The notes below the pieces were generated by a model. That model was not told the origin of the DNA. It searched no databases and saw only the letters and a list, made by a program, of their open reading frames with translations. A DNA stretch of 58,872 nucleotides from DASSNR01 sp036278935 (GTDB taxonomy: Bacteria > Gemmatimonadota > Gemmatimonadetes > Gemmatimonadales > Gemmatimonadaceae). The stretch covers positions 1-58,872 of the forward strand of contig DASUKA010000144.1 of the NCBI GenBank assembly GCA_036278935.1. The letters run 5' to 3'. Both the position numbers and the translations under genes were made by a program. How positions within the stretch are numbered: the first letter of the stretch is position 1; each line of letters starts with the position of its first letter. Shown here piece after piece: positions 56,047 to 58,872 of this stretch.

Positions 56047-57911
56047 CCTTCCCGGCTCCCCGTCATCGTCGCGGGATTCAGGATCTCGTCCAGCTGCTCG
56101 CGCGTGAGGAGACCACGCTCGCTTACCACGGCGTACACGCTCCGCCCACTGTCGAGCGCCTCACGGGCGATGCTCGTTGCGGTCTCGTAGCCCAGCACCG
56201 GCACCAGGGCGGTCACGACGCCGATGGCGTGCTCCACGAACCAGCGCAGTCGCTCCGGGTTCGCGGTGATCCCCTGCACGCACCGCTCCCGCAGCACCAC
56301 GCACGCGTTACGCAATGCCTCGAGCCCGTGCAGCAGGCGATACGCGATGATCGGCTCGAAGACGTTGAGCTGAAGCTGTCCCGCCTCCGCCGCGACGGTG
56401 ACCGTCACATCCCCGCCGATGATGTCGAAGCACACCTGGTTCACCACTTCGGGGATGACGGGGTTCACCTTGCCGGGCATGATGGAGCTGCCGGGTTGCA
56501 CGGCCGGCAGATTGATCTCACCGAGCCCGGCGCGCGGACCGGAGCTCAGCAGGCGGAGATCGTTGCAGATCTTCGAGAGCTTGACCGCGCACCGCTTGAG
56601 CACGCCCGAGAGCTGTACGAAGACGCCCGTATCGGCGGTCGCTTCCACGAGGTCGGGCGCGGTGATGAGCTGCAGCCCCGTGATGTCCGACAGGTGCTGC
56701 CGCACGCGCTCGGCGTAGCCCGGCGGCGCGGCGATGCCGGTGCCGATGGCCGTGGCGCCCATGTTGATCTCGCGCAGGAGCGCCTGCGTCTCGGTCAACC
56801 GCTCCACGTCCTCGAGCATGGTGTGCCCGAAGGCGGCGAACTCCTGGCCGAGCGTCATGGGGACGGCGTCCTGAAGCTGCGTGCGCCCCATCTTCAGGAT
56901 GCCGGCGAACTCATCGCCCTTCGCGAGGAACGCGGTCGCGAGCGCGCGCATGGCGTCCTTGAGCCAATCGATGTTGGCGTGCAGGGCGAGCTTGACCGCG
57001 GTGGGATAGACGTCGTTGGTGGACTGCGAGAGGTTGACGTGCGAGTTGGGATGCACCACGTCGTAGGCGCCGCGCGGGCGATCGAGCACCTCGAGCGCGC
57101 GGTTGGCAATCACCTCGTTGGCGTTCATGTTGGTGGACGTGCCGGCGCCGCCCTGGATCATGTCCACCAGGAAGTGTTCGTGGTGCCGGCCGGCGCGGAT
57201 CTCCCGCGTCGCGCGCACGATAGCGTTGCGGATGGCGGGGTCGAGCAGCGCGAGGTCGCCGTTGGCGAGGGCGGCGGCCTCCTTGACCGCCGCCAGCGCA
57301 TCGATGAGCGAGGAGAACTCACGCAGCGGCACATGGGTGATCGGAAAGTTCTCGAGCGCGCGGAGCGTCTGCACGCCGTAGAGCGCTTCATCGGGGACCT
57401 CGCGCGTGCCCAGCAGGTCGTGCTCCGTGCGGTGCGCGGCACCGGCGAAGCCGATCATCCGGCCGTGCCCCACGAGCGTGGCGTCGGCGGCGCGCAGGCG
57501 GCGCGAGATGGAGCCAGCGGCGCGCGCCACGAGCGCCGCGTACACGGAGGGATGCTCGGAGAGGAGGGCGGCCACGTCCTCACCATTCAGCACCGCGAGA
57601 GTGCTCTGCTCCAGCGTGCGCGCGGTGGTGCCGTGCGGCGAGTCGTCCAGCAGGATGCCCTCACCCAACGCTTCGCCGCGTCCGAGCGTGGCCAGGCGCT
57701 CGGCTCCTCCCTCGCGCCCCTTTTCGATCGCCACGCATCCGCTGGTCAGGATCGCGAAGAACTCGCGCCCGTCGCCTTCACGAAAGAGCAGGTGATCCGC
57801 CGGGTATGAGGCGGTGTGCATCCGCTTGGCCAGATGCCACAGGTTGTCGTCGCCGAAGCCCCGGAAGAATTGAAAGCCGCGGAGCTCACTGGCCAGCGTA
57901 TCGGTTGGCAT
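56043..57911 (-). CDS. aspA: Aspartate ammonia-lyase with an N-terminal cyclic-nucleotide-binding-like domain
   Basis: The 622-residue protein starts at ATG 57911. Residues ~1-140 are a CRP-type beta-roll (GFQFFRGFGDDNLWHLAKRM, REFFAILTSGCVAIEKG, LGRGEALGEGILLDDSPHGT) with the conserved Gly-Glu but no Arg at the cAMP phosphate position. From ~155 follows full aspartase: HDLLGTREVPDEALYGVQTL, GGAGTSTNMNANEVIANRAL, NDVYPTAVKLAL and the superfamily loop GSSIMPGKVNPVIPE. It converts aspartate to fumarate and ammonia; the added domain could make it allosteric. The usual length is about 470, so the fusion accounts for the excess. Confidence 0.92.
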   Translation of the reverse strand: MPTDTLASELRGFQFFRGFGDDNLWHLAKRMHTASYPADHLLFREGDGREFFAILTSGCVAIEKGREGGAERLATLGRGEALGEGILLDDSPHGTTARTLEQSTLAVLNGEDVAALLSEHPSVYAALVARAAGSISRRLRAADATLVGHGRMIGFAGAAHRTEHDLLGTREVPDEALYGVQTLRALENFPITHVPLREFSSLIDALAAVKEAAALANGDLALLDPAIRNAIVRATREIRAGRHHEHFLVDMIQGGAGTSTNMNANEVIANRALEVLDRPRGAYDVVHPNSHVNLSQSTNDVYPTAVKLALHANIDWLKDAMRALATAFLAKGDEFAGILKMGRTQLQDAVPMTLGQEFAAFGHTMLEDVERLTETQALLREINMGATAIGTGIAAPPGYAERVRQHLSDITGLQLITAPDLVEATADTGVFVQLSGVLKRCAVKLSKICNDLRLLSSGPRAGLGEINLPAVQPGSSIMPGKVNPVIPEVVNQVCFDIIGGDVTVTVAAEAGQLQLNVFEPIIAYRLLHGLEALRNACVVLRERCVQGITANPERLRWFVEHAIGVVTALVPVLGYETATSIAREALDSGRSVYAVVSERGLLTREQLDEILNPATMTGSREG

Positions 57912-58020
57912 ATGGCGTGGAAGCTATCGCGGCGCGACAACTGGCGGCAACCGGCGCCGCTCGGTATCTCTCTGCCCAACCCATCCGCTCCAATCGTCCG
58001 CTCTGCTTTCCGGAGGACTC

Positions 58021-58872
58021 GTGTCACTGTCCCGCCGCCAGTTCCTCGGTGCCGGCGCCGCCGCGGCCGGCCTCACGCTCGCGCGCACCGCCTCCGCGCA
58101 CCCCGCCGTCACGGCGATGGTCGATCGAGCCGAGCTCGCCCCGCCTTCAGGCGCGTCACACGGCTTCGCCGGCCGCCCCGTGGTCATGTCCGCCGCCAAC
58201 GGCTATGAAACCGATCCGCATGGGAAGCAGGGGATCAAGGTGGCCTACGAGCTGCTGGCCGGCGGCGCCGATCCGCTCGATGCGGCGATCGCCGGAGTGA
58301 ACGTCGTCGAGCTCAACCCGAACGATCAATCGGTGGGGCTGGGCGGATTGCCCAACGCGGACGGCGTGGTGCAGCTGGATGCGAGCTGCATGCACGGTCC
58401 CACCAGGCGCGCCGGCGCCGTGGGAGCCATTGAGGACATCGCCACGCCGTCGCTCGTGGCCAAAGCGGTGATGGATCACACCGACCACATCTTCCTCGTC
58501 GGCGCGGGCGCGAGACAGTTCGCTATCGATATGGGGTTCACCCCGCGGAATCTGCTCACCGACAAGTCGCGTCGCGATTGGATGCGATGGAAGAGCCGCC
58601 TCAGCCCGAACGACAACTGGTTGCAGGCGCCGGACTCCTCGGCGCGTGGTGGGGCATCGCGCGGTGCGCGGCGCGGCGAGAGCGGCGCTCACCTCTCGTA
58701 CGACGACTCGCTCGGCCATGTGTTCTACGACGAGGACGGCATCGCGCACACGTACGGCACCATCAACATGAACGCGGTCACGGCCGGCGGAGACATTGCT
58801 TCGGTGACGACCACGAGCGGGCTCTCGTGGAAGATCCCCGGGCGCGTGGGCGACAGCCCGATCATCGGGGCG
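58021..58872 (+). CDS. Tat-exported N4-(beta-N-acetylglucosaminyl)-L-asparaginase, 5' part
   Basis: An open frame from GTG 58021, with GGAGG just upstream, runs to the window edge (284 codons). SRRQFLGAGAAAAGLTLA is a twin-arginine signal. The mature part shows VVMSAANGYE, ELLAGGADPLDAAIAGVNVV, LGGLPNADGVVQLDASCM and GAIEDIATPSLVAKAVM, all typical of glycosylasparaginases. The self-cleavage site is YGTINMNAV, where Thr is the new N-terminal nucleophile (usually HDTIG). It ends in SWKIPGRVGDSPIIGA. It releases aspartate and aminoglucose from glyco-Asn in the periplasm. Confidence 0.9.
   Translation, partial: MSLSRRQFLGAGAAAAGLTLARTASAHPAVTAMVDRAELAPPSGASHGFAGRPVVMSAANGYETDPHGKQGIKVAYELLAGGADPLDAAIAGVNVVELNPNDQSVGLGGLPNADGVVQLDASCMHGPTRRAGAVGAIEDIATPSLVAKAVMDHTDHIFLVGAGARQFAIDMGFTPRNLLTDKSRRDWMRWKSRLSPNDNWLQAPDSSARGGASRGARRGESGAHLSYDDSLGHVFYDEDGIAHTYGTINMNAVTAGGDIASVTTTSGLSWKIPGRVGDSPIIGA

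Overview
The window is about 59 kb of GC-rich bacterial chromosome. Dense gene packing, many Gly-Cys or Ala-Cys lipoproteins with Ser/Asp/Gly-rich linkers, GTG starts, ThyX, a caa3-type oxidase and several leaderless-looking promoters fit Gemmatimonadota best. This is inferred from style and gene content; no rRNA or other phylogenetic marker was available to test it. I see no rRNA, tRNA, CRISPR array, prophage or transposase. Almost everything looks like core or semi-core chromosome.

Layout: 1-1650 holds a partial GH18-like protein and a beta-propeller lipoprotein. 1830-6149 is a minus-strand operon of two Ddl-like ATP-grasp ligases, a GNAT acetyltransferase and a lysine 2,3-aminomutase-like radical SAM enzyme, the best candidate here for an uncharacterised pathway. 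6438-9857 has thyX, a GlcD-type flavoprotein and a DUF116 membrane protein. 10002-16658 has 3-hydroxyacyl-CoA dehydrogenase, thiolase, a LeuB-family dehydrogenase, a cytochrome c lipoprotein and a zinc-ribbon protein. 16829-21520 has a GT2 glycosyltransferase, an unusual RNase H, an M20 deacylase coupled to a GHMP kinase, and small proteins. 21671-23967 is otsA-otsB (trehalose). 24028-27205 has a phasin-like protein, a CoA-transferase and an ECF sigma factor with its partner. 27267-32550 has lipoamide dehydrogenase and the E2 of a 2-oxoacid dehydrogenase, an MDR oxidoreductase and small proteins. 32577-41791 has an MscS-like membrane protein, gyrA, a threonine-deaminase-like enzyme, a REC-GAF-GGDEF regulator, a lone E1-alpha and an M1 peptidase. 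41873-46031 has a VapBC-like module and a secreted metalloprotease pair. 46176-49928 has a CoA-binding protein, a saccharopine-dehydrogenase-like enzyme and DacB. 50209-54557 is a caa3 cytochrome oxidase operon. 54819-58872 has a nicotinate phosphoribosyltransferase-like enzyme, a cyclic-nucleotide-domain/aspartase fusion and a partial Tat-exported glycosylasparaginase.

The most striking non-gene signal is a family of composite, nested palindromic repeats at about 14 places. Its modules are a GAGAGGAGAAAGG purine arm with its complement, a GGGAGTAGGGTGTCGGG arm, a GTGAGTCAGTAGGTCAG ladder and a GTCATTCCGA element. The repeats sit between genes, and also in frame inside an ATP-grasp gene (twice) and the E2 gene. 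They supply start-proximal or stop-proximal sequence to several other genes.
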